Positions 1 through 8,861 of a stretch of DNA of 64,000 nucleotides are shown one piece after another. The stretch lies in assembly GCF_021021435.1 (NCBI RefSeq), contig NZ_JAINWI010000004.1, positions 124,001 through 188,000 of the forward strand, given 5' to 3'. This DNA is from Seohaeicola saemankumensis. GTDB taxonomy: Bacteria > Pseudomonadota > Alphaproteobacteria > Rhodobacterales > Rhodobacteraceae. Each line of letters opens with the position of its first letter. Position 1 is the first letter of the stretch. The notes under the pieces were generated by a model that worked only from the letters and a program-made list of their open reading frames with translations, ran no database searches and was not told the origin of the DNA. The position numbers and the translations under genes were made by a program.

Positions 1-1373
1 AGAGCCGCCGCAAGTCCCGCTGAAAAACCCAACGGACGGCGCAAACGGGGCAAGACCAGCAAACGCAGGCGCGATAGGCCTGACATTCCCAGACTATCCG
101 CGAGCGGTCCATAGTCACGGACAATATCCCGAAGTGCAGGCACCAGAACACGCAGGGCAAAGGGAAGGGCGGCCAAGGCGTTCACCAAAGACGTCAATAC
201 AAATGCCCAGCGTGCTGGATCGCTGAACGGATTAATCAGCAGGAAAAGGCCCGTGCCGATTACCAAGGGCGAGACTGCGACACCTATAAGGGCAATCGCC
301 TCGGTCCTGTGGCGGGCAAGTGCCAGATAGGCCAGACAAAGCGCCAATATGATCGCAAACAAGGTAGATGACAGCGCCATGACGACGGACACGATAGCGG
401 CGCGCCAGACCTGAACGGGCAAGTCCAACAGACCCGGAAGGCCGCGCCAGATAACAGCGGCGAGGGGGATTAACAGGAACAGCGCCGCACACACAAGCGC
501 CAAGGCATCCAGAATGCGCAAGTGCCAAACCTCGGCCTCCCAACGGCGGAAGGGTCGGTCCAATCCACGTCCGAATCCGTTGATATGACCAAACCTGAAG
601 GCCAGCAAAGCCGCGACAGTGACAACCGCCATCTGGATGACCGCCAATACCGCCGCGCGTCCGAGATCAAAGTCGAATCGAAAAGCCTGATAGATCGCAA
701 GTTCCACCGTCGTCGCACGTGGACCGCCGCCCAGCGTCAAGGCGACCGCAAAGCTGCTGAGGCAGATGGCAAAGATCACCATCGCAGCCCCCGGCAATGT
801 CGTCCGTAACATCGGCATTTCCAACTGGCGAAACACGTCTGAAGGCCCAAATCCAAGGCTTGCCGCAAGACGGAACCGTTCGGACGGTATGCCTTGCCAG
901 CCTTGCAGCAGAAAACGTGTCGCAAGTGGCAGGTTAAAAAATACATGCGCCAGCACAACGCCGTGCAACCCATAGATCTGGACAGGTGGAAGACCGATCC
1001 CGCCTAGCGCCTGATTGACGATACCGGCACGACCGAAAACAGCCAGAAGGCCAAGCACGGCGACGATGACAGGCAGTATGAAAGGTGCGCCCATCAGCGT
1101 GACCAGAAGCCCGCGCCCGCGAAACCTTCGCCGCGCCAGCGCACGCGCCACCGGAACGGCCAGCACAACGCTGAAGAGGGCCGATAACAGCGCCTGAAGC
1201 ACGGTAAAGCGCAAGGCGGCCCAGTCCGATGGTCCGGGCATGCTGCCGCCTCCCGCACGCCAGAACACAGCCAGCAAGGGCAGCAGGACAACACTTGCAA
1301 CAAGTGCCGCCGCCACCCATCCCGGCCAATGGCCCGAGTGACGCAAGCCTAGCGGGACAGCGCGCGCAGCCAT
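1..1373 (-). CDS. thiP: Thiamine ABC transporter permease ThiP (3' end beyond window)
   Basis: Inner-membrane permease of the thiamine/TPP importer. About 457 codons are visible and the gene continues off the left edge; the family is usually about 520-540 residues. I read it by hand from the reverse strand. The ATG at 1373-1371 overlaps the last 25 bases of thiB and opens a frame beginning MAARAVPLGLRHSGHWPG. A hydrophobic first segment follows (around WVAAALVASVVLLPLLAVF). The first half has the binding-protein-dependent permease EAA region (RLAASLGFGPSDVF) and the second half repeats it (YGPLADSLGMSGLSRLRLL), the tandem two-domain layout expected of ThiP. Downstream of thiB and the TPP riboswitch; thiQ is expected just outside. 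Identity is strong from context and layout; the exact start is inferred. Confidence 0.9.
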   Translation of the reverse strand, partial: MAARAVPLGLRHSGHWPGWVAAALVASVVLLPLLAVFWRAGGGSMPGPSDWAALRFTVLQALLSALFSVVLAVPVARALARRRFRGRGLLVTLMGAPFILPVIVAVLGLLAVFGRAGIVNQALGGIGLPPVQIYGLHGVVLAHVFFNLPLATRFLLQGWQGIPSERFRLAASLGFGPSDVFRQLEMPMLRTTLPGAAMVIFAICLSSFAVALTLGGGPRATTVELAIYQAFRFDFDLGRAAVLAVIQMAVVTVAALLAFRFGHINGFGRGLDRPFRRWEAEVWHLRILDALALVCAALFLLIPLAAVIWRGLPGLLDLPVQVWRAAIVSVVMALSSTLFAIILALCLAYLALARHRTEAIALIGVAVSPLVIGTGLFLLINPFSDPARWAFVLTSLVNALAALPFALRVLVPALRDIVRDYGPLADSLGMSGLSRLRLLVLPRLRRPLGFSAGLAAA

Positions 1374-2326
1374 TCGTCCAATGCCAGATCCCGCAGCGCC
1401 CCGGCTTGGTCTATCGGTGCAAGAATGGCCGTTTCAGGCTGGATCAGGGTCGAAAACCCGTCCGGCAAACCTCCATCGGGTAGCACCACGGGATACATCC
1501 AGTTTGTCGTCGGGATCACGGACTGGAAGGCATCGCCGAGCATGAAGCGCAGGAACTGATCAGCCAGTTCAGGCTGATCGGTGGCCGCCAGTTTACCCGC
1601 AACCTCTATCTGCATGTAGTGGCCTTCCGAGAACGGCAACGCGACCTTGCTGTCGTCCTCTTCGGCGATCAGATGATAGGCGGGCGAGGTCGTGTAGGAC
1701 AGAACAAGATCGGCCTCGCCTTCCAGAAACAGCCCATAGGCTTCGGACCAACCGGGTGTGACCGTCACGATATTGTCGGCCAGTGCTGCCCAGATTTCTT
1801 CGGCCTCGTCCCCGAAAACGGACTTGACCCACATCAGCAACCCCAAACCAGGGGTAGATGACCTTGGGTCCTGAATGACGATTTTCTGCTCGCTTTCCGC
1901 CAGTTCGCGAAAGCTGGTCGAATGGGCTTCGCCGCGATTGCCGACAAACGCGAAATAACCCCAGTCATAGGGCAGAAACAGCGGGTCGTTCCATTCCAGT
2001 GGAAGATCCAGATCGGTCTCGATCGTATGGGCGACGAAAAGCCCCGTTTCACGCGCGGCCGAGATCAGGCCGGTATCCAGACCCAGCACGATGTCCGCAT
2101 CGCTACGGGCACCCTCAAGCTTGAGCCGCCCCAGAAGTGCGGCACCGTCACCTGCACCGACAAGGTTCAGAACACAGCCGCATTCGGTCTCGAATGCTTG
2201 CTTGATCGCAGGACCGGGGCCCCATTCAGACAGGAAGCTGTCATAGGTGTAGACGGTCAACTGTGGTGTTTGGGCCAATGCCGGACTTGCCGCCAAAAGC
2301 GCTGCAATTACCAGATGGGGCTTCAT
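1349..2326 (-). CDS. thiB: Thiamine-binding periplasmic protein ThiB
   Basis: Substrate-binding protein of the thiamine importer, 325 residues, close to the family norm. Residues 1-19 (MKPHLVIAALLAASPALAQ) form a clear Sec signal peptide with an AxA-type cleavage site. The mature part begins with the ThiB-like TPQLTVYTYDSFLSEWGPGP and contains the DIVLGLDTGL segment near residue 80 and SWSEAYGLFLEGEADLVLSY-like ligand-lobe sequence in the middle, typical of iron/thiamine-type binding proteins. It is the first gene after the TPP riboswitch and overlaps thiP by 25 bases, so its expression should fall when thiamine pyrophosphate is plentiful. SD-like AGGAGGAA lies immediately upstream of the ATG. 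Confidence 0.93.
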   Translation of the reverse strand: MKPHLVIAALLAASPALAQTPQLTVYTYDSFLSEWGPGPAIKQAFETECGCVLNLVGAGDGAALLGRLKLEGARSDADIVLGLDTGLISAARETGLFVAHTIETDLDLPLEWNDPLFLPYDWGYFAFVGNRGEAHSTSFRELAESEQKIVIQDPRSSTPGLGLLMWVKSVFGDEAEEIWAALADNIVTVTPGWSEAYGLFLEGEADLVLSYTTSPAYHLIAEEDDSKVALPFSEGHYMQIEVAGKLAATDQPELADQFLRFMLGDAFQSVIPTTNWMYPVVLPDGGLPDGFSTLIQPETAILAPIDQAGALRDLALDEWLRALSR

Positions 2327-2370
2327 TCATTCCTCCTACGATCCGGCAGCGGGTCAAGTCTGGAGGTGGT

Positions 2371-2465
2371 CCATCCCTTCCCTCCGCCGGTCCTAACCGG
2401 TTCAGGTTCAACGGGTTCGCCAACCGGCATCTCAGCGCAACAACAGGTCACGCACCCCGAGGTGG
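2371..2465 (-). promoter_or_regulatory. TPP (THI-box) riboswitch controlling thiBP
   Basis: Reading the minus strand, the leader of thiB contains the conserved TPP aptamer elements in order: CGGGGTGC, then GCTGAGATG (the CUGAGA pyrimidine-sensing loop), then GAACCCGTTGAACCTGAAC, then a variable stem (CGGTTAGGACCGG), then GGAGGGAAGGGATGG. The outer P1 stem can form between CCACCTC at 2465-2459 and GGGATGG at 2377-2371 with one mismatch. The thiB start is about 45 bases further on, and the SD sits directly before the start codon, so control of translation initiation is more likely than termination. Class assignment is from established aptamer knowledge; the mechanism is inferred. Confidence 0.92.
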
Positions 2466-2559
2466 AGCCAGCCTAGTGCTGCATCAAAGCCCCTTCAAGG
2501 CAAAACCGCTTGAGGCAAGGACAGCGCAACGCTAGACCAAGCGCAAAGGAGCGCTGCAC

Positions 2560-3675
2560 ATGAGTATGAACAGCTTTGGCCATCTATTCCGCGTAACAAC
2601 ATGGGGTGAAAGCCATGGGCCCGCATTGGGTGCCACCGTCGATGGCTGCCCTCCGGGAGTGCAAATTGACGAGGCGATGATCCAGCAGTGGCTGGACATG
2701 CGAAAACCCGGCCAGAACAAATATACGACCCAGCGCCGCGAGGCGGACGAGGTGCGAATCCTGTCCGGTGTGTTCGAAGGACGAACAACAGGCACGCCCG
2801 TCCAGTTGATGATCGAGAATACCGATCAACGGTCCAAGGATTACGGTGACATCTCCGAAAAGTTCCGCCCCGGACATGCGGATATCACCTATTGGCAAAA
2901 ATACGGTATCCGCGATTATCGCGGCGGCGGGAGGTCCTCGGCGCGCGAGACTGCCGCACGCGTCGCGGCAGGCGGTCTGGCACGCGCTGCATTGGTCCTG
3001 CTGGCACCCGAGGTGCAGATTAGCGGCTATATGACCCAGATCGGCCCGCACGGAATCGACCGCGACCGGTTTGATTGGAACGAGATTGCCCGCAACCCGT
3101 TCTGGACGCCGGATGCACAGGCTGCCATGGTATGGGCCGATTATCTGGACGAATTGCGCAAGTCGGGTAATTCGGTCGGGGCGATTGTCGAAGTTGTGGC
3201 GCGCGGGGTTCCTGCGGGTCTGGGTGCGCCCGTTTACGGCAAGTTAGACACTGATCTGGCGGCCGCGATGATGTCGATCAACGCCGTCAAAGGCGTCGAG
3301 ATCGGCGAGGGCATGGCGGCTGCCATGCTGACGGGCGAGGAAAATGCCGACGAGATATTCCTCGGCAATGATGGCAAACCTGTCTATTCCTCGAACCACG
3401 CGGGCGGCATCCTTGGGGGGATTTCGACGGGGCAGGACATTGTGGTGCGCTTTGCTGTAAAGCCTACCTCGTCTATTCTGAAGCCACGCCAGACCATCAC
3501 CAAGGGCGGTCAACCTGCCGAGATCATCACCAAGGGTCGCCACGACCCCTGCGTCGGGATCAGGGCAGTGCCGGTCGGCGAAGCGATGATGGCCTGTGTG
3601 ATCCTTGATCATATCCTGCTTCATCGCGGACAGATCGGCGGCGCAGTAGGCGAGACCCGCGGGCGCATCGGCTAG
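2560..3675 (+). CDS. aroC: Chorismate synthase
   Basis: Last step of the shikimate pathway: FMN-dependent elimination of phosphate from EPSP to give chorismate. 371 residues, family length. Family signatures are visible: [18 protein letters not shown] near residues 17-34, the glycine/arginine-rich [19 protein letters not shown] near residues 123-141, and [17 protein letters not shown] near residue 330. Start ATG at 2560 is preceded by AAAGGAG with good spacing. Divergent from thiB; the 90-odd bases between the riboswitch and aroC must hold both promoters. A TTG-started transporter gene follows after two bases, so the two are probably cotranscribed. Confidence 0.98.
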   Translation: MSMNSFGHLFRVTTWGESHGPALGATVDGCPPGVQIDEAMIQQWLDMRKPGQNKYTTQRREADEVRILSGVFEGRTTGTPVQLMIENTDQRSKDYGDISEKFRPGHADITYWQKYGIRDYRGGGRSSARETAARVAAGGLARAALVLLAPEVQISGYMTQIGPHGIDRDRFDWNEIARNPFWTPDAQAAMVWADYLDELRKSGNSVGAIVEVVARGVPAGLGAPVYGKLDTDLAAAMMSINAVKGVEIGEGMAAAMLTGEENADEIFLGNDGKPVYSSNHAGGILGGISTGQDIVVRFAVKPTSSILKPRQTITKGGQPAEIITKGRHDPCVGIRAVPVGEAMMACVILDHILLHRGQIGGAVGETRGRIG

Positions 3676-3677
3676 AA

Positions 3678-4622
3678 TTGGGCGCGATCCTTATCATCAC
3701 CTTCCCGATCTTTGCGCTGATCGGTGTCGGCTATGGTGCCGTGCGTATGGGACTGTTCGCGTCCTCGGACATGAAGGTTTTGGGCAAGTATGTGCTGAAC
3801 ATCGCGCTGCCTGCCCTCCTGTTCAATGCGGTGGCATCGCGCGAGTTGGGCGATGTCTTGAACCTTGGCTACATACTTGTCTTCGCCTTCGGGGGTTTGT
3901 TGACCATCGGTGTGGCCTTCGCATGGTTTACCCTTCAAGACACCGGACCCGCACGGCGTGCGATTGCCACGATGGGAGCTGCCTGTCCGAATTCCGGCTT
4001 TGTCGGCTATCCCGTCATGCTGCTGGTTTTTCCCGATCTGGCTGGCGTGGTTCTGGCCCTGAACATGGTGGTCGAGAACTTTCTGCTGATCCCGCTCTGC
4101 CTGATGCTGCTAGAAGCATCGCGCGACCGGCAGGGGAAATCCCTCATGCGGATCGCGGGCCAGATCATTCTGAACGTGCTTCGCAGGCCGATGGTCATTG
4201 GTTTGATGCTGGGCCTTGTCGTGATGCTGACGGATTTGCCTGTGCCGCAGATGGTGACCCGCTTGATGGACGTTCTGGCAGCGTCGTCCAGCGCCCTTGC
4301 GCTGTTCGTGATCGGCGGGTCACTTGTCGGACTGCCCGTCATCGGACAACGCTCGCTGGCCGTGCAGATCATGGCTGCGAAACTGCTGTTGCATCCCGGC
4401 CTGACGACTATCGTTCTTGTCTGCCTGCCCTTGACCGGACTTCCGATCCTGTCGGGCGACATGGCGACAGCGGTTATCCTGTCCACCGCCATGCCGATGT
4501 TCGGTATCTATACGCTTCTTGCGCAGGACTACGGACACGAGGGTATCGCATCGCTCGCCCTTCTGGGGGCCACGGTTGGTGCGTTCTTTACTCTCAGCGC
4601 GTTGCTGGCTGTGCTGACCTGA
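3678..4622 (+). CDS. AEC family carrier (auxin-efflux-carrier-like permease)
   Basis: Integral inner-membrane protein of 314 residues with about ten hydrophobic segments. The opening PIFALIGVGYGAVRMGLF and the N/P-rich middle segments (ACPNSGFVGYPVML, NMVVENFLLIPLCLMLLE) are typical of the AEC/MdcF-like family, members of which move small organic acids such as malonate. The C-terminal half repeats the fold (ALFVIGGSLVGL, AMPMFGIYTLLAQDYG). The only start giving the full first helix is TTG at 3678, two bases after the aroC stop, and no convincing SD is visible, so translation may depend on aroC. Substrate cannot be judged from sequence. Confidence 0.82.
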   Translation: MGAILIITFPIFALIGVGYGAVRMGLFASSDMKVLGKYVLNIALPALLFNAVASRELGDVLNLGYILVFAFGGLLTIGVAFAWFTLQDTGPARRAIATMGAACPNSGFVGYPVMLLVFPDLAGVVLALNMVVENFLLIPLCLMLLEASRDRQGKSLMRIAGQIILNVLRRPMVIGLMLGLVVMLTDLPVPQMVTRLMDVLAASSSALALFVIGGSLVGLPVIGQRSLAVQIMAAKLLLHPGLTTIVLVCLPLTGLPILSGDMATAVILSTAMPMFGIYTLLAQDYGHEGIASLALLGATVGAFFTLSALLAVLT

Positions 4623-5042
4623 TCACGCGCTGGCAGCTTCAAGCGCCGTATCCATCAGGGCCTTGATCTCGGCCCGCCCGGTCTGCGCCACGATGCGCCC
4701 CAGTTCCCGATCGCCGCGCAGCACCACAAGGGTCGAGCGGCGCGGGATCTTGAGGTCCTGTACGATCTGGGAGCGACCATACTCATCCCAGTCCACGTCG
4801 ATGAAGGTAATCTTCTCCTCATAGGCGGGGCTTTCGGCCTTGAGCGCTTTTAAGACGCGTTCCTGCGCGGCGCAGGTGCTGCACCAACTGGCTTTGAAAT
4901 CCAGAAACACAGTTTCATCGGCAGCCAGCCGCGCGGCTAGCAAGTCGGGTGTATAGGGCAGACCAGTGGCGCGCACGGCCAAAGGCATAGCTAGGGTCAC
5001 AATCGTCGTCGACGTAAGAGCAATGAAATCGCGGCGGTTCAT
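4623..5042 (-). CDS. Thioredoxin-fold protein with Tat-like leader
   Basis: Extracytoplasmic thioredoxin-family protein of 139 residues. The chosen ATG at 5042 has GAAGGAAA upstream and yields an N-terminus MNRRDFIALTSTTIVTLAMP that resembles a twin-arginine or Sec leader anchoring the protein. The redox motif WCSTC (Cys54 and Cys57) sits in the FLDFKASWCSTC context of the DsbD C-terminal/thioredoxin family, and a cis-Pro-like IPRRST follows. It lies 28 bases after ccdA, which would supply electrons across the membrane. A longer reading frame to 5081 exists but lacks an SD. Likely role: periplasmic disulfide reduction; the target is unknown. Confidence 0.85.
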   Translation of the reverse strand: MNRRDFIALTSTTIVTLAMPLAVRATGLPYTPDLLAARLAADETVFLDFKASWCSTCAAQERVLKALKAESPAYEEKITFIDVDWDEYGRSQIVQDLKIPRRSTLVVLRGDRELGRIVAQTGRAEIKALMDTALEAASA

Positions 5043-5070
5043 GTTGTTTCCTTCATCGTGGTGAATAGGG

Positions 5071-5784
5071 TTAAATGGCAACGGAAAGGTCTACAAACCA
5101 AGCTGGCAGAACGCCCAGCAACCAGGCATCCAGCAGGTGATGCAAGCGCAGAAGCAGTGCGACACCGACAGCGATAAAGACAGCCCCCATGAAAGGACGG
5201 GCATTCTCGGCAATCCGGCGCATCAACGGCTGGTGCGTTACCAGGGCAGCGCGAGCACCATAGCCCAGCGTCAGGATCAAGGTCGAAACGCCGGCAGCAA
5301 AAGCCGCCATGATTGCCGCAGCCCAGAGCAAGCTCTCGCCCTGCGCGGCGAGCGCGATAGCGCCGCCCAATGTGGGGCCGATACAGGGCGACCATACCGC
5401 ACCCAGTAGCAGGCCACCCCCGAACTGGCCTTGCAGGCCGGTGCTATCCATCCGGTCCATGCGGGCATCCGCACCGCTTGCCAGACCAGTTGTTGCTATC
5501 GAGAAGGCCATACCGAAACGGGGCGCCAGCAGGATCAGCCCGAAGCCGATCATCAGGATCGCACCGGCCTGCGCGATCAGTTCCTCGGTCAGGCCAAGCG
5601 CAAATCCGAAGGCCGATACAGTGATCCCCAGAACGACAAAAGACAGGCTCATCCCTGCGGCCAATGCGACGGGTCCAAGCGCACTTGCCTGCAAGTCCCC
5701 GGCCAGCACGATGGAAAGCACCGGCAAGACGCAGGGGTTTATCAGGGTCAATAGCCCCGCCAGATATCCAAGGAACAGCTCCAT
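5071..5784 (-). CDS. ccdA: CcdA-type thiol-disulfide transmembrane electron carrier
   Basis: Membrane protein of 237 residues with six predicted helices and the two conserved cysteines of the CcdA/DsbD-beta family: Cys18 in LTLINPCVLPVLS and a second in GAVWSPCIGPTLGG around residue 130. It passes reducing equivalents from cytoplasmic thioredoxin to a periplasmic partner, here most simply the thioredoxin-fold protein encoded next. The start MELFLGYLAG at 5784 is chosen because family members begin at the first helix; an upstream ATG at 5841 would add 19 polar residues. Neither start has a strong SD. No ccm genes are adjacent, so the pair may serve a purpose other than cytochrome c assembly. 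Confidence 0.87.
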   Translation of the reverse strand: MELFLGYLAGLLTLINPCVLPVLSIVLAGDLQASALGPVALAAGMSLSFVVLGITVSAFGFALGLTEELIAQAGAILMIGFGLILLAPRFGMAFSIATTGLASGADARMDRMDSTGLQGQFGGGLLLGAVWSPCIGPTLGGAIALAAQGESLLWAAAIMAAFAAGVSTLILTLGYGARAALVTHQPLMRRIAENARPFMGAVFIAVGVALLLRLHHLLDAWLLGVLPAWFVDLSVAI

Positions 5785-5864
5785 CCCGCGATCTAGGCGC
5801 GCGGGATGACTTTTGTCATTACACGTTGACCTGAAACGCAATCACGTCAGCGTGGGAACTTGCT

Positions 5865-6776
5865 TCAAACCGCAGGTTTCTGGCGTGACAGTTGCACCGC
5901 CAGAATACCGCCCGCAATGATGATCACACCAACCACATCGGCAAGACCTAACGACTCGCCCAAGAGAACCGCAGCAATCGCGACACCGAAGAACGGGTTC
6001 AGGAAGTGGAAGGTCGCCGCCTTCACCGCCCCGATCTGGTTCACTAGCGTGAACCAGACCCATGTTGCGGCCAGACCGGGAATAAGGGTGGTGTAAAGGA
6101 AAGCGACAACAAGCTGCCAGTTCCATGTGACCTCAACAGTCTCCAGTGCCACCGACGCCACGGCCAGAACTGCCGCACCCACGAACATCTGCAAGCCGAC
6201 GATCATCATGACATTGCCACCCGATGACGCGCCGCGCACTGACAGGGTTGCGACTGTCAGGGCTGCCGCCCCAAGGACGCAGAGTGTCAGCCCGTAAAGA
6301 TCGACACCGGCATCCAGCCTTGCGCCCATGATCAGCCCGACCCCGAGAAAGCCCAGCACAAGCCCGATCAGGCCAAGTCGCGGCAGGCGTTCGCGAAAGA
6401 TTGCCCATCCCGCGAAGGCCACCATCAATGGCATGCTGGACGCGATGATAGATGCCAGCGACGCCTCAACTGTCTGCATCGCTACAAAGTTCAACCCGAG
6501 ATACAGCGCATTTTGGCATATGCCGAAAATGATCGTGGCCTTCCATTGCGCGGGCGTCAGACGGAAGGTCTGGCCAAGTGCCAAAGCGATGGCAACACCG
6601 ATGATCCCCGACAGAAAAAACCGCAGGGCAAGTGACCCCAGAGGAGGCGCATACGCGACGATAACCCGTGCGGAAGTGAAGGCAGATGACCACATGAGGG
6701 CAAACAACATCCCCATGACAATTGCGCGAATATTCAACTTGCTGTCTGCCTGTCTGCCTGTCTGCCTGAGGGTCAT
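5865..6776 (-). CDS. DMT superfamily (EamA) transporter with N-terminal tandem repeat
   Basis: Ten-helix drug/metabolite transporter of about 303 residues with two EamA halves: LFALMWSSAFTSARVIVAYAPP at the start and a second half ending FFGVAIAAVLLGESLGLADVVGVIIIAGGI, the usual EamA signature. Start ATG at 6776 gives MTLRQTGRQADSKLNIR; the RQTGRQAD part is encoded by three copies of an 8-bp repeat (see repeat entry). ATG at 6716 (MGMLFALMW) is an alternative start just before helix 1. A still longer TTG start at 6803 would lie inside the hupB terminator and is rejected. Substrate unknown; many relatives export amino acids or related metabolites. Confidence 0.85.
   Translation of the reverse strand: MTLRQTGRQADSKLNIRAIVMGMLFALMWSSAFTSARVIVAYAPPLGSLALRFFLSGIIGVAIALALGQTFRLTPAQWKATIIFGICQNALYLGLNFVAMQTVEASLASIIASSMPLMVAFAGWAIFRERLPRLGLIGLVLGFLGVGLIMGARLDAGVDLYGLTLCVLGAAALTVATLSVRGASSGGNVMMIVGLQMFVGAAVLAVASVALETVEVTWNWQLVVAFLYTTLIPGLAATWVWFTLVNQIGAVKAATFHFLNPFFGVAIAAVLLGESLGLADVVGVIIIAGGILAVQLSRQKPAV
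6745..6768. repeat. Octanucleotide tandem repeat (3 copies) inside a coding region
   Basis: Plus strand reads TCTGCCTG three times in succession (6745-6752, 6753-6760, 6761-6768), preceded by a partial CTG. On the coding strand this is CAGGCAGA x3. The unit is not a multiple of three, so gain or loss of one copy would shift the frame of the DMT transporter between its two possible starts (6776 upstream, 6716 downstream). Confidence 0.9.
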
Positions 6777-6800
6777 TCTTGCGACGCATGGCCTGAAAAG

Positions 6801-6829
6801 CAAAAAGGCCGCCGTGGGGGCGACCTTTT
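6801..6829 (-). terminator. Intrinsic terminator of hupB
   Basis: On the minus strand, AAAAGGTCGCC and GGCGGCCTTTT pair (arms 6829-6819 and 6813-6803, one G-T wobble) around a 5-base CCCAC loop, followed by a T run. It lies 25 bases past the hupB stop and just before the DMT gene, so the DMT gene needs read-through or its own promoter. The A-rich flank makes it potentially bidirectional. Confidence 0.85.
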
Positions 6830-6853
6830 CGGAAAATCGTCAGGGATGCAAGA

Positions 6854-7141
6854 TCAGCCGTTAACGCTGTCTTTCAGAGCTTTCGCAATGGTCATCTTCA
6901 CAACCTTGTCAGCGTCTTTCTGCATCTGCTCACCCGTGGCGGGGTTGCGGACCATGCGCGAGGGACGCTCGCGGCAATAGATCTTGCCGATACCGGGCAG
7001 GGTTACTGCGCCGCCGCCGCCAACTTCACGGGTGATGATCGAAACAACCGCATCCAGCGCGCTGCCGGCGGTTTTCTTGTCTGCGCCCATCTCTTCAGCC
7101 AGAGCGGCAACAAGCTGGGTCTTAGTCATCGGTTTTGCCAT
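6854..7141 (-). CDS. hupB: HU-family nucleoid DNA-binding protein
   Basis: Small histone-like protein, 95 residues, that bends and compacts DNA. The N-terminal helices (MTKTQLVAALAEEMGADKKTAGSAL) are typical HU. The beta-arm region reads GKIYCRERPSRMVRNPATGEQ, close to the HU consensus with the RNPxTGE tip, though the usual GFGxF before it is replaced by LPGIGKIYCRE. ATG at 7141 is preceded by TAAGGAGACC, a strong SD. Its own promoter (7189-7217) and terminator (6801-6829) mark it as a single-gene unit. Confidence 0.95.
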   Translation of the reverse strand: MAKPMTKTQLVAALAEEMGADKKTAGSALDAVVSIITREVGGGGAVTLPGIGKIYCRERPSRMVRNPATGEQMQKDADKVVKMTIAKALKDSVNG

Positions 7142-7188
7142 TTCTTGGTCTCCTTAAACTGCCCGATCTGTTGGGGCTCATTTGCGAT

Positions 7189-7217
7189 ATTTAACTGTAT
7201 CTCGTGTCTAAACACAA
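7189..7217 (-). promoter_or_regulatory. Candidate sigma70 promoter of hupB
   Basis: Reading the minus strand: TTGTGT at 7217-7212 as -35 and TTAAAT at 7194-7189 as -10, with exactly 17 bases between. The -10 is about 48 bases before the hupB ATG. Match to consensus is moderate, and this is inference from pattern only. Confidence 0.5.
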
Positions 7218-7293
7218 CGAATAGTGGCTCAACACAAGATCAAAACGTGCCGAAAGTGGGTTTTTTCGTGGTTCAGGCGGTGTTTTTTGCCCT

Positions 7294-8793
7294 TCAGAGG
7301 AACGCGGTCTCGTCAAAACTGCGTAATTTGCGGCTGTGGATACGCGCAAGCGGCATATCCCGCAAGCGTTCCATCGCCCGAATACCGATCATTAGATGCC
7401 GTGCGACCTGTGTTTTATAGAAGTCCGAGGCCATTCCGGGCAGTTTCAACTCGCCATGTAGCGGTTTGTCCGACACGCAAAGCAACGTGCCATAGGGCAC
7501 CCTGAAGCGGAAACCGTTGGCCGCGATGGTCGCGCTTTCCATATCAAGCGCGATCGCGCGGCTCTGGCTCAGACGCTGGACAGGGCCTGTCTGATCACGC
7601 AATTCCCAGTTGCGGTTATCAACAGACGCAACCGTACCTGTCCGCATGATCCGCTTGAGGTCGTAATCCTCAAGCTGGGTTTCCTGCGCAACGGCTTGTT
7701 GCAGCGCGATCTGGATTTCTGCCAAGGCAGGGATTGGCACCCAAATTGGCAGGTCGTCATCCAGCACCTTGTCCTCGCGCAGGTAAGCATGGGCCAGCAC
7801 GAAATCGCCAAGGCTTTGGGAGTTGCGAAGACCCGCACAATGGCCAACCATAATCCATGCATGCGGACGCAGCACCGCAATGTGATCCGTCGCGGTTTTG
7901 GCGTTCGACGGCCCCACACCGATATTGACCAACGTGACCCCCGCCCCGTCAGCCCGTTTCAGATGATAGGCTGGCATCTGCGGCACCTTGTCGACAAGTG
8001 TCAGCGGGGTATCCGGATCACTGATCTCGACATTTCCAGTGCTCACGAAACTGGTATAGCCGCTTGCAGGATCGGCAAGGGCGCTGCGGGCATAGGCCTC
8101 GAATTCGGACACGTAAAACTGGTAGTTGGTAAACAACACATGGTTTTGGAAATGTACCGGATCGGTTGCGGTATAATGCGCCAGCCGCGCCAGCGAGTAA
8201 TCCACGCGCTGTGCTGTAAAGGCCGCCAGAGGCTCAGTACCATCCGGCGGCAGCTTGTAGGTTCCGTTGACGATATCGTCGTTGGTATTGCCAAGGTCAG
8301 GCACGTCAAAAACATCGCGCAGGGTAAATTCTGCAGCACCTTCCTGCGGCACTGTCATGGAAGGATCGTTCGCAACGGCAAAATGCACCGGCATCGGGGT
8401 CTCGGACAGTCCGATCTGGACCGGAACGTCGTGGTTATGGATCAAAAGGCCGATTTGCTGCTCCAGATATTTGCTGAACAGATCAGGCCGTGTGATGGTT
8501 GCCGCATGTGCGCCGGGACGCGACACATGGCCAAAGCTCAAACGACTGTCGACCTTGGCATGGCTGGATGTGACAATCCGTATCTCGGGATAGAATGCGC
8601 GGTACCTGCAACCAGGATGACCCGACTGCATCGTTTGTGCGAACCGGTCGCAAAGAAATCGCGTGGCGCCCTCATATAGACGGCCAAGATGCGCCACGGC
8701 TTCTTTCGGATCAGTAAAGCTTGCAGGTCCAGGTAAATCAGGCGTGATCACCTGCATGTCGTTCTGGTATCGCGTCATCATCTGCCCCGGCAT
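7294..8793 (-). CDS. amn: AMP nucleosidase
   Basis: Hydrolyses AMP to adenine and ribose 5-phosphate, controlling the adenylate pool. 499 residues, matching the family (about 480-500). The N-terminal regulatory domain (SFTDPKEAVAHLGRLYEGAT, then PEIRIVTSSHAKVDSRLSFG) is followed by the phosphorylase-like catalytic domain, with LVNIGVGPSNAKTATDHIAV and PHAWIMVGHCAGLRNSQSLG, and the purine/ribose site segment AIALDMESATIAANGFRFRV near residue 430. Start is uncertain: ATGs at 8793, 8781/8778 and 8757 are all in frame and none has a clear SD. Monocistronic between hupB and the paa operon. Confidence 0.93.
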   Translation of the reverse strand: MPGQMMTRYQNDMQVITPDLPGPASFTDPKEAVAHLGRLYEGATRFLCDRFAQTMQSGHPGCRYRAFYPEIRIVTSSHAKVDSRLSFGHVSRPGAHAATITRPDLFSKYLEQQIGLLIHNHDVPVQIGLSETPMPVHFAVANDPSMTVPQEGAAEFTLRDVFDVPDLGNTNDDIVNGTYKLPPDGTEPLAAFTAQRVDYSLARLAHYTATDPVHFQNHVLFTNYQFYVSEFEAYARSALADPASGYTSFVSTGNVEISDPDTPLTLVDKVPQMPAYHLKRADGAGVTLVNIGVGPSNAKTATDHIAVLRPHAWIMVGHCAGLRNSQSLGDFVLAHAYLREDKVLDDDLPIWVPIPALAEIQIALQQAVAQETQLEDYDLKRIMRTGTVASVDNRNWELRDQTGPVQRLSQSRAIALDMESATIAANGFRFRVPYGTLLCVSDKPLHGELKLPGMASDFYKTQVARHLMIGIRAMERLRDMPLARIHSRKLRSFDETAFL

Positions 8794-8861
8794 TCTGTGC
8801 CACCACTGGCGGGCAGCCTATCAGCACACCGTGACATTTCAGCACCCTGTGATCAAGGTGA

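Noticed and set aside
6776-6803. TTG start extending the DMT transporter to 6803
   Set aside because: It would start inside the T run of the hupB terminator and has no SD.
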